Positions 46,403 to 55,114 of a stretch of DNA of 64,000 bases are shown piece by piece; the stretch's first letter is position 1; every line of letters begins with the position of its first letter. Source of the stretch: JAVBMU01 sp031551755 (GTDB lineage Bacteria > Actinomycetota > Actinomycetes > Actinomycetales > Cellulomonadaceae); the NCBI GenBank assembly GCA_031551755.1, contig JAVBNE010000006.1:105968-169967 (forward strand), in the 5' to 3' direction. A program made the translations under genes and the position numbers. Below the pieces are notes generated by a model, which saw nothing but the letters and a program-made list of their open reading frames with translations, ran no database searches and was not told the origin of the DNA.

Positions 46403-46950
46403 TCGACGCCCAACAGCACCTCGACGGCACGTGCCAGGAAGGCATTCACCGAGCCCTCGTCATAGCCGTCGGCACCTTTGCGCCGGCGGAACATCGCCTC
46501 GCGCACCTCGGTGGCGGTCAACGGGACCTGACGGTCGAAGTAGTCCACGAGCCGTTCGCACAGGTCGTCGACATCGTCGACATCGTAAGCGGGCTTGCCA
46601 CGCTTGGCAGGGGCGAACTTTTCACCATCCGGGCGGCCGAGCCGCCCGTACAGGGTCCGGGCACGTTCCGCCAAGGCGTTCATCCAGGCCTGTTGACCAT
46701 GGGCGGCGACCACCTCGGCACGCTGGCGAGCGATGAAGGCCCCGGCCAGCCGTTCAAGTGCGGCATCGACCTCATCCGAGTTGTACCCGCCTCGGACCAT
46801 CCCGAACATCGCCGACTGGATATCCGAGGCGGTAATCTGCTCGCCAGACCGTCCTTCGTAGACGTGGCGTGCGTGGTCGAAGAACTCGTCAACCTCGTCG
46901 GGGTCATAGCCCCGCTTGGACTTCCTGACCGTACTGAACAGTGAACTCAC
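46399..46950 (-). CDS. DivIVA domain-containing protein
   Basis: About 183 residues from GTG 46950, with AGGAGG upstream. SLFSTVRKSKRGYDPDEVDEFF is the short DivIVA-type motif (given in parts: STVRKSKRGYDPDEVDEFF). A second similar motif is RGGYNSDEVDAALERL, and a third is KGADGYDEGSVNAFLARA. Three such motifs in one soluble protein suggest helical coiled-coil self-association. It is probably linked to the cell pole or wall growth by analogy with Wag31, but this is inference. It overlaps rlmN by 4 bases and dxr by 4. Confidence 0.8.
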   Translation of the reverse strand: MSSLFSTVRKSKRGYDPDEVDEFFDHARHVYEGRSGEQITASDIQSAMFGMVRGGYNSDEVDAALERLAGAFIARQRAEVVAAHGQQAWMNALAERARTLYGRLGRPDGEKFAPAKRGKPAYDVDDVDDLCERLVDYFDRQVPLTATEVREAMFRRRKGADGYDEGSVNAFLARAVEVLLGVE

Positions 46951-48083
46951 TCGTCCTCCTCTGCAGCGAGCTGGCCGCATGCGCCATCGATATCACTGCC
47001 GCGCGTGTCGCGGATGGTCGTCGCGATGCCCTGACCACGCAATCGTGCCACGAACTCAGCCTCGATCTTAGGGTCGCTCGCTGTCCAGATGGACCCGGGC
47101 GTCGGGTTGAGCGGGATCGGGTTGACGTGAACCCACCCGTGGCCGCGGTCGTTCAGCTTGGCCGCGAGCAGGTCCGCTCGCCAGCCGTGGTCGTTCATGT
47201 CGCGGATCAACGCGTACTCGATACTCACCCGTCGGCCGGTCACCTCGAAGTAGTGCCGGGCGGCGTCCAACGCCTCATCGACGGTCCACCGGGTGTTGAT
47301 CGGCACCAGCTCCGACCGCAGCTTGTCGTCCGGGGCGTGCAAGGACAAAGCCAGCGTGACCGGCAGTTGCTCGTCGGCAAGTTTGCGCATGGCGGGCACC
47401 AGCCCGACGGTCGATACGGTCACGTTGCGGGCCGACATACCCAACCCCTCGGGTCCAGCGCCCACCGCCTGGCGGACGGCTGCGACCACCGACTTGTAGT
47501 TCGCCAGCGGCTCCCCCATGCCCATGAACACCAGGTTGTTCAACCTGGTCGGACCACCCGGCAGCGCGCCGTCCGCCAGTGCCCGCGAGGCCGAGCGAAT
47601 CTGTTCGACGATCTCCGCCGTCGACAGGTTCCGGGTCAGCCCGAGCTGACCGGTGGCGCAGAAGGGGCAGGCCATCCCACAACCCGCTTGGCTGGAGACG
47701 CACAACGTCGTCCGGGTCGGGTATCGCATCAGGACGGATTCGACCTTGGCGCCGTCGAAGAGGTGCCACAGGGACTTGACGGTGGTGCCCCCATCAGCGG
47801 TGAGGCGGCGGGCTTGAGTCAGCAATGGCGGGAACAGCGCCTGCACCAATCGTTCCCGGGTGGCCGCGGGCAGATCGGTCATCGCCTGGGAGTCCACGGT
47901 CAGGTGGGTGTAGTAGTGCGTGGCCAGCTGCTTCACGCGGAAGGGCTTCTCCCCCAGCTCCGCGACCGCGGCAACCCGCTCGTCAGCCGTGAGGTCGGCA
48001 AAGTGGCGCGGGGGCTTGCCGCGCCGAGGCGCTGTCATGACCAGCGGCAGCGCAGTAGCGGAGACGGGAGGACGGACAGGCAT
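46947..48083 (-). CDS. rlmN: 23S rRNA (adenine2503-C2)-methyltransferase
   Basis: A 378-residue radical SAM methyltransferase. CGMACPFCATG is the CxxxCxxC cluster motif. FMGMGEPLANY, STVGLVPAMRKLA, LSLHAPDD and a C-terminal cysteine (GACGQ) that acts as the methyl carrier are present, together with the substrate-binding half. It methylates A2503 of 23S rRNA and A37 of some tRNAs. It starts 27 bases after the cdsA stop. Confidence 0.95.
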   Translation of the reverse strand: MPVRPPVSATALPLVMTAPRRGKPPRHFADLTADERVAAVAELGEKPFRVKQLATHYYTHLTVDSQAMTDLPAATRERLVQALFPPLLTQARRLTADGGTTVKSLWHLFDGAKVESVLMRYPTRTTLCVSSQAGCGMACPFCATGQLGLTRNLSTAEIVEQIRSASRALADGALPGGPTRLNNLVFMGMGEPLANYKSVVAAVRQAVGAGPEGLGMSARNVTVSTVGLVPAMRKLADEQLPVTLALSLHAPDDKLRSELVPINTRWTVDEALDAARHYFEVTGRRVSIEYALIRDMNDHGWRADLLAAKLNDRGHGWVHVNPIPLNPTPGSIWTASDPKIEAEFVARLRGQGIATTIRDTRGSDIDGACGQLAAEEDE

Positions 48084-48110
48084 ATGAGTCCAGATGAGAG
48101 TCGAGGTGGG

Positions 48111-48971
48111 TCAGCCGGCCAGCTCGAGGATCGCGAAGACGAACGGCGCCGTCAACAGGAGCGAGTCGAGCCGGTCGAGGACTCCCCCGTGACCGGGCAG
48201 GAGCGACCCCATGTCCTTCAATTCTAGGTCGCGTTTGATCATCGACTCGGCGAGATCCCCCAGTGTGGCAGTGAGTGGCGCCACTATGCCGAGCGCCAAG
48301 CCGACAATCGGGTCCAGGTCGAGGAGCAGCGCCGCACCCGCCACCCCGATGGCCGTGGCCAGTGCGAAGGAACCGACCAGCCCTTCCCACGACTTCTTCG
48401 GGCTGATCGAGGGAGCCAGCGGATGGCGGCCCATCAGGCTCCCGGCGACATAACCACCGACATCGTTGGCGACCGCCAACAGGATGAACAGCAGGACGTA
48501 GAGCCGCCCGTCGTCCGCCCGGAGCATGAGCATCACGAAGCCGGCCATGAACGGCAGGTATGCCGCCGCGAAGGTGCCAGCAGCGGCATCCCGCACCGCG
48601 TCGTCGCCGGAACCGTCGATGACCCGCCACACCACGATCCCGCCGACCGTGAGCATGAACGAGACGAAGAGCGCTTCCGGCCCCGAGTAGAACGACGAGA
48701 TCAGGATGCCGGCCGTGCCGACCAGGAGCGGCAGCAACGGCAGGTGAATATCGCGCCGCCGCATTGCTTGTTCGAGTTCCCACAGCGCCACACCGACAGC
48801 AATCACGGCCAGCAGCACGAAAGGTTCGGGCCGGAAGGCCAGCGAGGCTACGACCGCGGCCATCAGGCCGACCCCGACGGCGATCGCCATCGGCAGGTTC
48901 CGCCCCGGCTTAGGCGTCCGGTGGCTCGCGTCAGTATCGGCTGCGGGGCTCGAAGTGGTGTCGGGAGTCAT
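48111..48971 (-). CDS. cdsA: Phosphatidate cytidylyltransferase
   Basis: A 286-residue integral membrane enzyme with about eight hydrophobic helices after a ~25-residue polar N-terminus. The signature SMIKRDLELKDMG followed by LLPGHGGVLDRLDSL is intact. SPKKSWEGLVGS is an earlier conserved motif. It makes CDP-diacylglycerol, the substrate of PgsA (9.1 kb). It follows frr with a 28-base gap, the usual pyrH-frr-cdsA order. Confidence 0.95.
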   Translation of the reverse strand: MTPDTTSSPAADTDASHRTPKPGRNLPMAIAVGVGLMAAVVASLAFRPEPFVLLAVIAVGVALWELEQAMRRRDIHLPLLPLLVGTAGILISSFYSGPEALFVSFMLTVGGIVVWRVIDGSGDDAVRDAAAGTFAAAYLPFMAGFVMLMLRADDGRLYVLLFILLAVANDVGGYVAGSLMGRHPLAPSISPKKSWEGLVGSFALATAIGVAGAALLLDLDPIVGLALGIVAPLTATLGDLAESMIKRDLELKDMGSLLPGHGGVLDRLDSLLLTAPFVFAILELAG

Positions 48972-48999
48972 ACGTCATGTTGCTCGTGGCTGACCGGGG

Positions 49000-49557
49000 T
49001 CAGACCTCGAGCAGCTCGCTCTCCTTGGTCGTGAGTAGCACATCGATGGCGTCGACGTGTCCTTTCGTAACGGCCTCCAACTCCTTCTCCGCCCGGCCAA
49101 CCTCATCCTCGCCCGCGTCGCCGTCCTTAACGATGCGGTCCAGTTGGTCTTTGGCGTGCCGACGGATGTTGCGGACGGACACCCGAGCGTCCTCGGCCTT
49201 CTGCTTGGCCAGTTTGACGTAGTCACGCCGCCGTTCCTCGGTGAGGGCAGGCAGGACCACACGAATGAGGTTGCCGTCGTTGGCCGGGTTGACCCCCAGG
49301 TCCGAGTCGCGGATCGCCCGTTCGACCGCAGCCATGGCCGTCTTGTCGAAGGGCGTCACGAGGATCGTCCGGGCCTCGGGCGTCGCGAAGGACGCGAGCT
49401 GCTGCAGGGGGGTGGGCGAGCCGTAGTAGTCGACCAAGATCTTGTTGAACATGGCCGCATTCGCCCGGCCGGTCCGGATCGTGGCGAAGTTCTCCTTGGC
49501 GACCTCGATCGCCTTGTCCATCTTCTCCTCGGCTTCGAGAAGGATCTCGTCGATCAC
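49000..49557 (-). CDS. frr: Ribosome recycling factor
   Basis: A 185-residue RRF, the standard length. GTG start at 49557. IRTGRANAAMFNKILVDYYG, PLQQLASF, GVNPANDGNLIRVVLPALTEERR (in parts) and VRNIRRHAKDQ are diagnostic. It splits post-termination 70S ribosomes with EF-G. It lies 51 bases after pyrH and 28 bases before cdsA. Confidence 0.95.
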   Translation of the reverse strand: MIDEILLEAEEKMDKAIEVAKENFATIRTGRANAAMFNKILVDYYGSPTPLQQLASFATPEARTILVTPFDKTAMAAVERAIRDSDLGVNPANDGNLIRVVLPALTEERRRDYVKLAKQKAEDARVSVRNIRRHAKDQLDRIVKDGDAGEDEVGRAEKELEAVTKGHVDAIDVLLTTKESELLEV

Positions 49558-49608
49558 GGCTGCTCCTTGGTCGCATCGCGGTGGCCGGTCAGGCCCGTTG
49601 GGTGTCGG

Positions 49609-50346
49609 TCAGTCTGTCGTGACCAGTGTGCCAATGTTCTCACCGACAAGGGCACGAGTGACGTTCCCAGCCTCGGACATTCCGAAGACTCGCATGCGCA
49701 TGTTGTTGTCCCGACACAGACTCAACGCGGTGGCATCCATCACACCGAGGTCGTTGACGAGCGCGTCGGTGTACGTGAGCGTCTCCAGCTTCACCGCGCT
49801 CGGGTCCGTCCGGGGGTCGGCGGTGTACACGCCGTCGACGCCGTTCTTACCCATCAGCACTTCCTGGCAGTGGGTCTCCAGGGCGCGTTGCACGGACACG
49901 GTGTCAGTGGAGAAGTACGGCATGCCGGCACCCGCGCCGAAGATCACCACGCGGCCCTTCTCCAAATGCCGGATCGCGCGCAACGGGATGTACGGCTCTG
50001 CGACCTGCCCCATGGTGATGGCGGTCTGCACGCGAGTCTTGACCCCGGCCTGCTCCAGGAAGTCCTGCAGGGCGAGGCAGTTCATTACGGTGCCCAACAT
50101 GCCCATGTAGTCGGCGCGGGAACGGTCCATCCCCGCCTGGGAGAGCTCCGCTCCCCGGAAGAAGTTGCCGCCGCCGACAACGATGGCGACCTGGACCCCT
50201 TGAGCGACAGCTTCGGCGACCTCTTCGGCCACGCGCCGGACGACCTCCGGGTCCAGGCCCACTCCGCCACCGCCGAACATCTCACCGGAGAGTTTCAGCA
50301 GCACCCGCCGGGAGCCCTTGCCATTAGCCGTCTTCGCGTTCACCAC
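49609..50346 (-). CDS. pyrH: Uridylate kinase
   Basis: About 245 residues. RRVLLKLSGEMFGG, VGGGNFFRGAEL, ADYMGMLGTVMN, GAGMPYFSTDT and NGVDGVYTADPR are UMP kinase motifs of the hexameric bacterial amino-acid kinase fold. It phosphorylates UMP to UDP. Two consecutive GTG codons (50346, 50343) can start it. The frame runs back through the upstream hairpin to 50781, but that part is antisense-like sequence inside tsf and is rejected. Confidence 0.93.
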   Translation of the reverse strand: MVNAKTANGKGSRRVLLKLSGEMFGGGGVGLDPEVVRRVAEEVAEAVAQGVQVAIVVGGGNFFRGAELSQAGMDRSRADYMGMLGTVMNCLALQDFLEQAGVKTRVQTAITMGQVAEPYIPLRAIRHLEKGRVVIFGAGAGMPYFSTDTVSVQRALETHCQEVLMGKNGVDGVYTADPRTDPSAVKLETLTYTDALVNDLGVMDATALSLCRDNNMRMRVFGMSEAGNVTRALVGENIGTLVTTD

Positions 50347-50384
50347 ACGCCGCCCGTCTGTCGTCGTACCGATTCGGAGTTGCA

Positions 50385-50419
50385 CAGTGGCCCGGTCCTC
50401 AGAAAGGACCGGGCCACTG
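50385..50419 (-). terminator. Perfect hairpin between tsf and pyrH
   Basis: CAGTGGCCCGGTCCT (50385-50399) pairs with the exact complement at 50405-50419 around a 5-base loop. It is a 15-bp stem 6 bases after the tsf stop. No U-tract follows. Its GGCCCGGTCCT core recurs in the rimM-khpA hairpin at 63196-63228. It likely terminates or attenuates the rpsB-tsf transcript. Confidence 0.75.
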
Positions 50420-50425
50420 GGAATG

Positions 50426-51265
50426 CTAGGAGCCGACGCGGAAGCGAACGAATCCTGTCGCCGTACCGCCGACTTCGGCGAGTACTTGAGCGACCGTCTT
50501 GCTCGGGTCCTTCGCCAGCGGCTGATCCAGGAGCACGGACTCCTTGAAGAAGCCATTGAGCCGGCCCTCGATGATCTTCGGCAGCGCGGCCTCCGGCTTG
50601 CCCTCGTTGCGTGAGGTCTCCTCAGCGATCCGGCGCTCGGCGGCGACCGTCTCGGCCGGGACGTCGTCCCGCGACAGGTAGGTCGGGGACATCGCGGCGA
50701 TGTGCTGGGCGATGCTCTCGGCCACGGGGGCGGCGGCGGCGTTGGTCGCCAGGGCGACCCCGATCGCCGGGGGCAGGTCACGAGCCGTACGGTGCAGATA
50801 GCTGGTCACGTTCTCGCCGGTGATCCGGGCGACCCGGCGCAGCACGAGCTTCTCGCCGAGGGTTGCCGCAGCGGAATCGATGACCTCGCGGACGGTCTCA
50901 CCGTCGGCGTCGGCAGCCAATGCCTCGTCCGCCGATGTCGCCTCGGCCTTCGCCGCAGCGGCCAGCACGCGGTCGGCCAACGCGATGAACTTCTCGTTCT
51001 TCGCCACGAAGTCGGTCTCGGAGTTCAACTCGATCATCGTGGTGGCCACGCCCGAGCCAGCCGGAGTGGTGCTCAGCGCAACCAGACCCTCAGAAGTCGT
51101 GCGGCCTTCACGCTTGGCCACGCCCTTCAAACCCTTGACGCGGATGATCTCGAGAGCCTTCTCGGCGTTGCCTTCGGCCTCGTCCAAGGCCTTCTTGACG
51201 TCGAGCATGCCAGCGCCGGTGCGCTCACGCAGTGCCTTGATGTCAGCGGCCGTGTAGTTCGCCAT
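50426..51265 (-). CDS. tsf: Elongation factor Ts
   Basis: A 279-residue EF-Ts. An N-terminal UBA-like domain (LRERTGAGMLDVKKALDEA) is followed by the core with NSETDFVAKNEKF, the EF-Tu nucleotide-exchange loop, and two dimerisation-type subdomains. It recycles EF-Tu from GDP to GTP. It sits between rpsB and pyrH in the conserved order, with hairpins on both sides. Confidence 0.96.
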   Translation of the reverse strand: MANYTAADIKALRERTGAGMLDVKKALDEAEGNAEKALEIIRVKGLKGVAKREGRTTSEGLVALSTTPAGSGVATTMIELNSETDFVAKNEKFIALADRVLAAAAKAEATSADEALAADADGETVREVIDSAAATLGEKLVLRRVARITGENVTSYLHRTARDLPPAIGVALATNAAAAPVAESIAQHIAAMSPTYLSRDDVPAETVAAERRIAEETSRNEGKPEAALPKIIEGRLNGFFKESVLLDQPLAKDPSKTVAQVLAEVGGTATGFVRFRVGS

Positions 51266-51330
51266 GATTCTTCCTCACTGGATGTCACGGTTACATGCGT
51301 CGCCAGCCGCCCGGAGTGCCGAGCGGCGGA

Positions 51331-51358
51331 CGGGTGCGCGACCGCAGTCGCGCACCCG
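51331..51358 (-). terminator. Hairpin between rpsB and tsf
   Basis: CGGGTGCGCGA (51331-51341) pairs perfectly with TCGCGCACCCG (51348-51358) around a 6-base loop, 4 bases past the rpsB stop. Like the next hairpin, it interrupts the rpsB-tsf-pyrH-frr run and may set subunit stoichiometry. Confidence 0.65.
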
Positions 51359-51362
51359 GCGA

Positions 51363-52343
51363 TCACTTGCTGTCGGTGTCCTCGGCGGCCTCGGCGGGCG
51401 CTTCGGTGGTGGCCTCCTCGGCCTTCGCGGCCGGCTTGGCGACGGCCTCCGTCGCAGCAGGAGCCTCGGCGGCGGGAGCCTGCGTCGTGGCTGCCTCGAC
51501 GGCCGGGGCCTCCGCAGGGGCGGCAGCGTCAGCAGCAGGTGCCTCCGCCTTGGCGGGGGCTTCGGTGGCTTCCTCCGCACCGGTGAGCAGCTCGCGCTCC
51601 CACTCGGCGAGAGGCTCAGCACCGGCGTCGGCCTCGGCACCCGTGCGACCACTGTGCCGGTCCATCAGGCCCTCGGCCACGGCGTCGGCGATCACGCGAG
51701 TGAGCAACGTCACCGAACGGATCGCGTCGTCGTTCCCGGGGATCTTGTAGTCGACGACATCGGGATCACAGTTGGTGTCCAGGATCGCGACGATCGGGAT
51801 GCGCAGCTTGCGCGCCTCGTCGACGGCCAGGTGCTCCTTGTTGGTGTCGACGATCCAGACGGCCGAGGGAACCTTGCTCATGTCGCGGATGCCGCCCAGG
51901 GTGCGCGCGAGCTTGTCCTTCTCGCGGCGCAGGACGAGCAGTTCCTTCTTGGTCAGCGCGGAGCCCGCGACGTCGTCGAAGTCGATCTCCTCGAGTTCCT
52001 TGAGACGCTGGAGACGCTTGTGGACCGTGCTGAAGTTCGTGAGCATGCCACCGAGCCAGCGGTGGTTGACATAGGGCATCCCGACCCGCGCGGCCTGCTC
52101 GGCGACGGGCTCCTGAGCCTGCTTCTTGGTGCCCACGAAGAGGATGGTGCCGCCGTGGGCGACGGTCTCCTTGACGAAGTTGTAGGCGTTGTCGATGTAG
52201 GTCAGCGACTGCTGCAGATCGACGATGTAGATGCCGTTGCGCTCGGTGAAGATGAACCGCTTCATCTTCGGGTTCCACCGGCGGGTCTGGTGTCCGAAGT
52301 GGACACCGCTGTCGAGCAGCTGGCGCATGGTCACGACGGCCAT
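51363..52343 (-). CDS. rpsB: 30S ribosomal protein S2
   Basis: 326 residues from the ATG at 52343 (AAAGGAC upstream). MRQLLDSGVHFGHQTRRWNP, FVGTKKQAQEP, YVNHRWLGGMLTNF, and DTNCDPD are S2 signatures. The core ends near residue ~255. The last ~70 residues are an Ala/Glu/Pro/Thr-rich tail, longer than in most phyla. The gene starts the rpsB-tsf-pyrH-frr-cdsA block. The frame extends 46 codons upstream in non-family sequence. Confidence 0.96.
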   Translation of the reverse strand: MAVVTMRQLLDSGVHFGHQTRRWNPKMKRFIFTERNGIYIVDLQQSLTYIDNAYNFVKETVAHGGTILFVGTKKQAQEPVAEQAARVGMPYVNHRWLGGMLTNFSTVHKRLQRLKELEEIDFDDVAGSALTKKELLVLRREKDKLARTLGGIRDMSKVPSAVWIVDTNKEHLAVDEARKLRIPIVAILDTNCDPDVVDYKIPGNDDAIRSVTLLTRVIADAVAEGLMDRHSGRTGAEADAGAEPLAEWERELLTGAEEATEAPAKAEAPAADAAAPAEAPAVEAATTQAPAAEAPAATEAVAKPAAKAEEATTEAPAEAAEDTDSK

Positions 52344-52621
52344 GACACGTCCTTTCACCGTGCGGCGCGGGACCCCCAGCGCACGCACGCGTTGAGCGAC
52401 CGGCGAGCCGGTCGCATTCCGGTTGTCGGCGGAGCCATGTGGCCGACCGCCCCTAGCACCATCCGGCTCCGACGCCTGCACCTGGTGGTACAGGACCGTT
52501 GTCGGACCACGGCCCTGACGGGAAATGGTGCGTGAAGTCGACTGTCGGCGATGCCCGTTCTGGTATTTGGGGCAGGCCTGCCAGTCGCGGCATTGAGTCT
52601 AGCCGATGACCAGGACCTCCG

Positions 52622-53437
52622 ATGACTGAGCCGTCCACAACCTCAAGGGCTCCCCCACTATCCACTGCGCGGACCTGGGTAACGCGGGCGACCGCCGCAG
52701 ACGCCAACGATCGGATGATGATCCAGAACCTGGCGCCGCCGCCATCCGATCCGCCGACCGGGCGTCGGCGCTCCCCACGCTCACGAAGGTGTCCGTGGTG
52801 GGTCCGCACCGGACTTAGCATCCTGCTGGTCCTGCTCGGCCTGGTCGCGCCATTGGCGTGGGAGGCGTGGCCGGCAACCGCGCCGTCCGACCACGTGGCG
52901 CCGACGGTCCGGGACGGGTCCCGGCGGGTCCCGCCAAGCACCACACAACAGCGACGGGCAGGCGTGCAACGTACCCACCACCCGGCGGTGCGGTCGGCGG
53001 CCGCGGCAGCCAGCTCCGGGTGGGACCTGCCCGTCCCTGCGCCGGATGGCCGGCCGCCGGTTTTCGCGCCGTTCGATCCCCCAGCGCGGGATTGGCTACC
53101 CGGCCACCGGGGGGTGGACCTCACGCTCACAGCGGGCGCCGTGATCACGGCCCCAGCGGCCGGCACGGTGACGTTCGCAGGGCCGGTCGCTGGGCGGGGA
53201 GTCGTAGTCATCACCCACGATGACGGCCTGCGAAGCTCATTCGAGCCAGTGAGCACCCTGGTGACGGTCGGTTCACACGTGGCCGCGGGTGCACCGGTCG
53301 CGATTCTTGAGGAGGCCGGGTACCACTGCGCTCCCGCAGCTTGCCTGCACTGGGGTGTGCGTCGCGGAGAGGTCTACCTCGATCCGCTCTCACTCACCGG
53401 AGGCGGACCCCCGATCATCCTGTTGCCGATGCCCTGA
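52622..53437 (+). CDS. M23 family metallopeptidase
   Basis: 271 residues. A basic, low-complexity N-terminal stretch is followed by one hydrophobic helix (~61-80), so the rest is likely extracytoplasmic. The LysM-free M23 domain (~140-270) has GHRGVDL (His162, Asp166 zinc ligands), AGTVTFAG, and LHWGVRRG (His243). It probably cuts peptidoglycan cross-bridges or acts as a division regulator. It is divergent from rpsB, as in other actinobacteria, with ~280 bases between them and no other gene visible. An internal ATG at residue 32 is an alternative start. Confidence 0.82.
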   Translation: MTEPSTTSRAPPLSTARTWVTRATAADANDRMMIQNLAPPPSDPPTGRRRSPRSRRCPWWVRTGLSILLVLLGLVAPLAWEAWPATAPSDHVAPTVRDGSRRVPPSTTQQRRAGVQRTHHPAVRSAAAAASSGWDLPVPAPDGRPPVFAPFDPPARDWLPGHRGVDLTLTAGAVITAPAAGTVTFAGPVAGRGVVVITHDDGLRSSFEPVSTLVTVGSHVAAGAPVAILEEAGYHCAPAACLHWGVRRGEVYLDPLSLTGGGPPIILLPMP

Positions 53438-53498
53438 GTATCCCGGCTTCACGCGCGGGGACGCCGCGCCGACGAGGTCGCCGCGCTCCGCCCGGCGC

Positions 53499-53588
53499 GT
53501 CGGCACCTCACGCGCGTGGGAAATGCCGCGGTGACCGGCCTAGCGGCCCGGGAGTGCCCGGTCGGCACCTCACGCGCGTGGGAATGCC
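53499..53588. repeat. Direct repeat at the 3' end of xerC
   Basis: The 23-base sequence starting GTCGGCACCTCACGCGCGTG occurs at 53499-53521 and again at 53561-53583, 62 bases apart, each followed by AATGCC with one-base variation. The second copy contains the xerC stop codon and last codons (FPRA). It looks like a partial duplication of the xerC terminus. A third, weaker trace (TTCACGCGCG) lies at ~53448. Confidence 0.7.
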
Positions 53589-54514
53589 TGCTCGAAGGAC
53601 GACCGCAAACGGTCCGCCGAGACGTGGGTGTAGCGCTGGGTGGTCGACAAGCTCGCGTGCCCCAGGATCTCCTGGACGCTCCGCAGGTCCGATCCGCCTG
53701 CCAGCAGGTGGGTCGCAGCCGAATGGCGTAGGTCGTGCGGCGCCACGTCTTCAACCCCGGCGAGCGCGGACAGGCGATGCACCTCGTCGCGGATCTGGCG
53801 TTGGCCCCAGGGCCCACCGCGGTCACCGAGGAGCAGCGCCGACCCGGAGGCTGCGGTGAGCAGTTTCGGCCGCCCGGCACTGAGCCACTGCTCGACGGCT
53901 CGGGCGGCAGGGATGCCGAATGGCACCACGCGTTGCTTGTCGCCCTTGCCGACGACGCGAATGACGCATTCAGCCAGGTTCACCTCGGGCACGGTCGCGC
54001 TGGCGAGTTCAGCCACCCGGATGCCGGCGCCGTACAGCAGTTCGGCGGCCGCCCACGCACGAAGCCGCTTCGGATCGCCGTCGCTCGCGGCGTCACGGGC
54101 TGCGTCCATGAGTCGCGCGGCGGCATCGACGGACAGAACGGTGGGCAGTGTCCGCAGCGGTCGCGGGCTGGCCAACCTCGCGGCCGGGTCATGTTCCACA
54201 CGGCCCTCGCGGGCGGCCCAGGCGAAGAACTGTCGAGCGGCTGCTCCCCTTCTGGCCAGTGTCGAGCGAGCCAGGCCCCGATCCGATTGCAGCGCGAGCC
54301 AGGCGCGCAACCGTGCCAGGTCGATGTCGCCAAGCTGGGCGGCGCCATGACGTTGGGCGTAGGACAGTAAGTGTTCGACATCGGAGATGTAGGCCCGCAC
54401 GGTGTGCTCGGAGAGGCCGCGCAACAGGTGGAGATCCTCTGCATAGTCGCCCAATGCCGACCGCAGTGGTGCGGCCAGCACGGGCTGGGCTGGGCCGACT
54501 GCCGCATTGGTCAT
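53570..54514 (-). CDS. xerC: Tyrosine recombinase XerC
   Basis: A 314-residue recombinase. It has an N-terminal SAM-like core-binding domain (LRGLSEHTVRAYISDVEHLL), then the catalytic domain with Arg166 (GAGIRVAEL), Lys190, His260-Arg263 (HDLRHSAATHLL), His286 (LGHASLSTTQ) and nucleophile Tyr295 (RYTHV). It resolves chromosome dimers at dif together with XerD, activated by FtsK. The position near dprA and rpsB is standard. The 3' end overlaps a direct repeat. Confidence 0.95.
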   Translation of the reverse strand: MTNAAVGPAQPVLAAPLRSALGDYAEDLHLLRGLSEHTVRAYISDVEHLLSYAQRHGAAQLGDIDLARLRAWLALQSDRGLARSTLARRGAAARQFFAWAAREGRVEHDPAARLASPRPLRTLPTVLSVDAAARLMDAARDAASDGDPKRLRAWAAAELLYGAGIRVAELASATVPEVNLAECVIRVVGKGDKQRVVPFGIPAARAVEQWLSAGRPKLLTAASGSALLLGDRGGPWGQRQIRDEVHRLSALAGVEDVAPHDLRHSAATHLLAGGSDLRSVQEILGHASLSTTQRYTHVSADRLRSSFEQAFPRA

Positions 54515-54606
54515 GGCCTCAGTGTGCCGCGAGTTGACCGCTTGCTCGGGCAGGCATGGCGGAAAACAGCTGGAGGCCCGGGTTCGCCGTGGGTAGCCTC
54601 AGACCC

Positions 54607-55071
54607 ATGCCAGCCGGACCTCGGGACACCATTCGCTTCTACAGCGTCGGTGATCCGTACGGCGAGTTCTCGAACTTCGCACGTTTCCCGATTCGTCTTG
54701 ACGGTGTTTCGTGGCCGACCACGGAGCACTACTTCCAGGCGCAGAAGTTCGTCGATGCGCGCGATCGCGCGGAGGTCCGTCAGGCCCGCACGCCCGCGGT
54801 CGCTGCTGCCATCGGACGTGATCGCCGACGCAAACTGCGGCGCGATTGGGAACGAGTCAAGGTGGGCGTAATGCGGCGAGCGGTCGAAGCCAAGTTCGCG
54901 CAGCACCCGGACCTCGCGGAGCTGCTGCTCGGCACCGGCGACGCCCTCGTGATCGAGCACACCGCGAACGACTCGTTCTGGGGCGATGGCGGTCAAGGCA
55001 GGGGACGCAATGAACTCGGCCGCATCCTGATGGCGGTTCGAGACCAACTGCGCGCCGCGACCGCGGAGTAG
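54607..55071 (+). CDS. NADAR family N-glycosidase-like protein (YbiA/DUF1768)
   Basis: 154 residues from the ATG at 54607. IRFYSVGDPYGEFSNFARFP, TTEHYFQAQKF, and TGDALVIEHTANDSFWGDGG are the conserved NADAR motifs. The family hydrolyses N-glycosidic bonds of riboflavin intermediates in some bacteria, and other members remove ADP-ribose from nucleic acids. An upstream ATG (54556) adds 17 non-family residues. It is on the strand opposite its neighbours, between xerC and dprA, and so looks inserted. It is followed directly by a decayed exonuclease gene. Confidence 0.85.
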   Translation: MPAGPRDTIRFYSVGDPYGEFSNFARFPIRLDGVSWPTTEHYFQAQKFVDARDRAEVRQARTPAVAAAIGRDRRRKLRRDWERVKVGVMRRAVEAKFAQHPDLAELLLGTGDALVIEHTANDSFWGDGGQGRGRNELGRILMAVRDQLRAATAE

Positions 55072-55114
55072 GTCCCGTCACCACCTACCGCGGTGCACCT
55101 GTGAGGAGATCAAG

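Noticed and set aside
52344..52621. Possible gene in the rpsB-M23 gap
   Set aside because: Frames here lack family similarity and a ribosome-binding site. A minus-strand TAGACT could be an rpsB -10 box, but no convincing -35 is seen.
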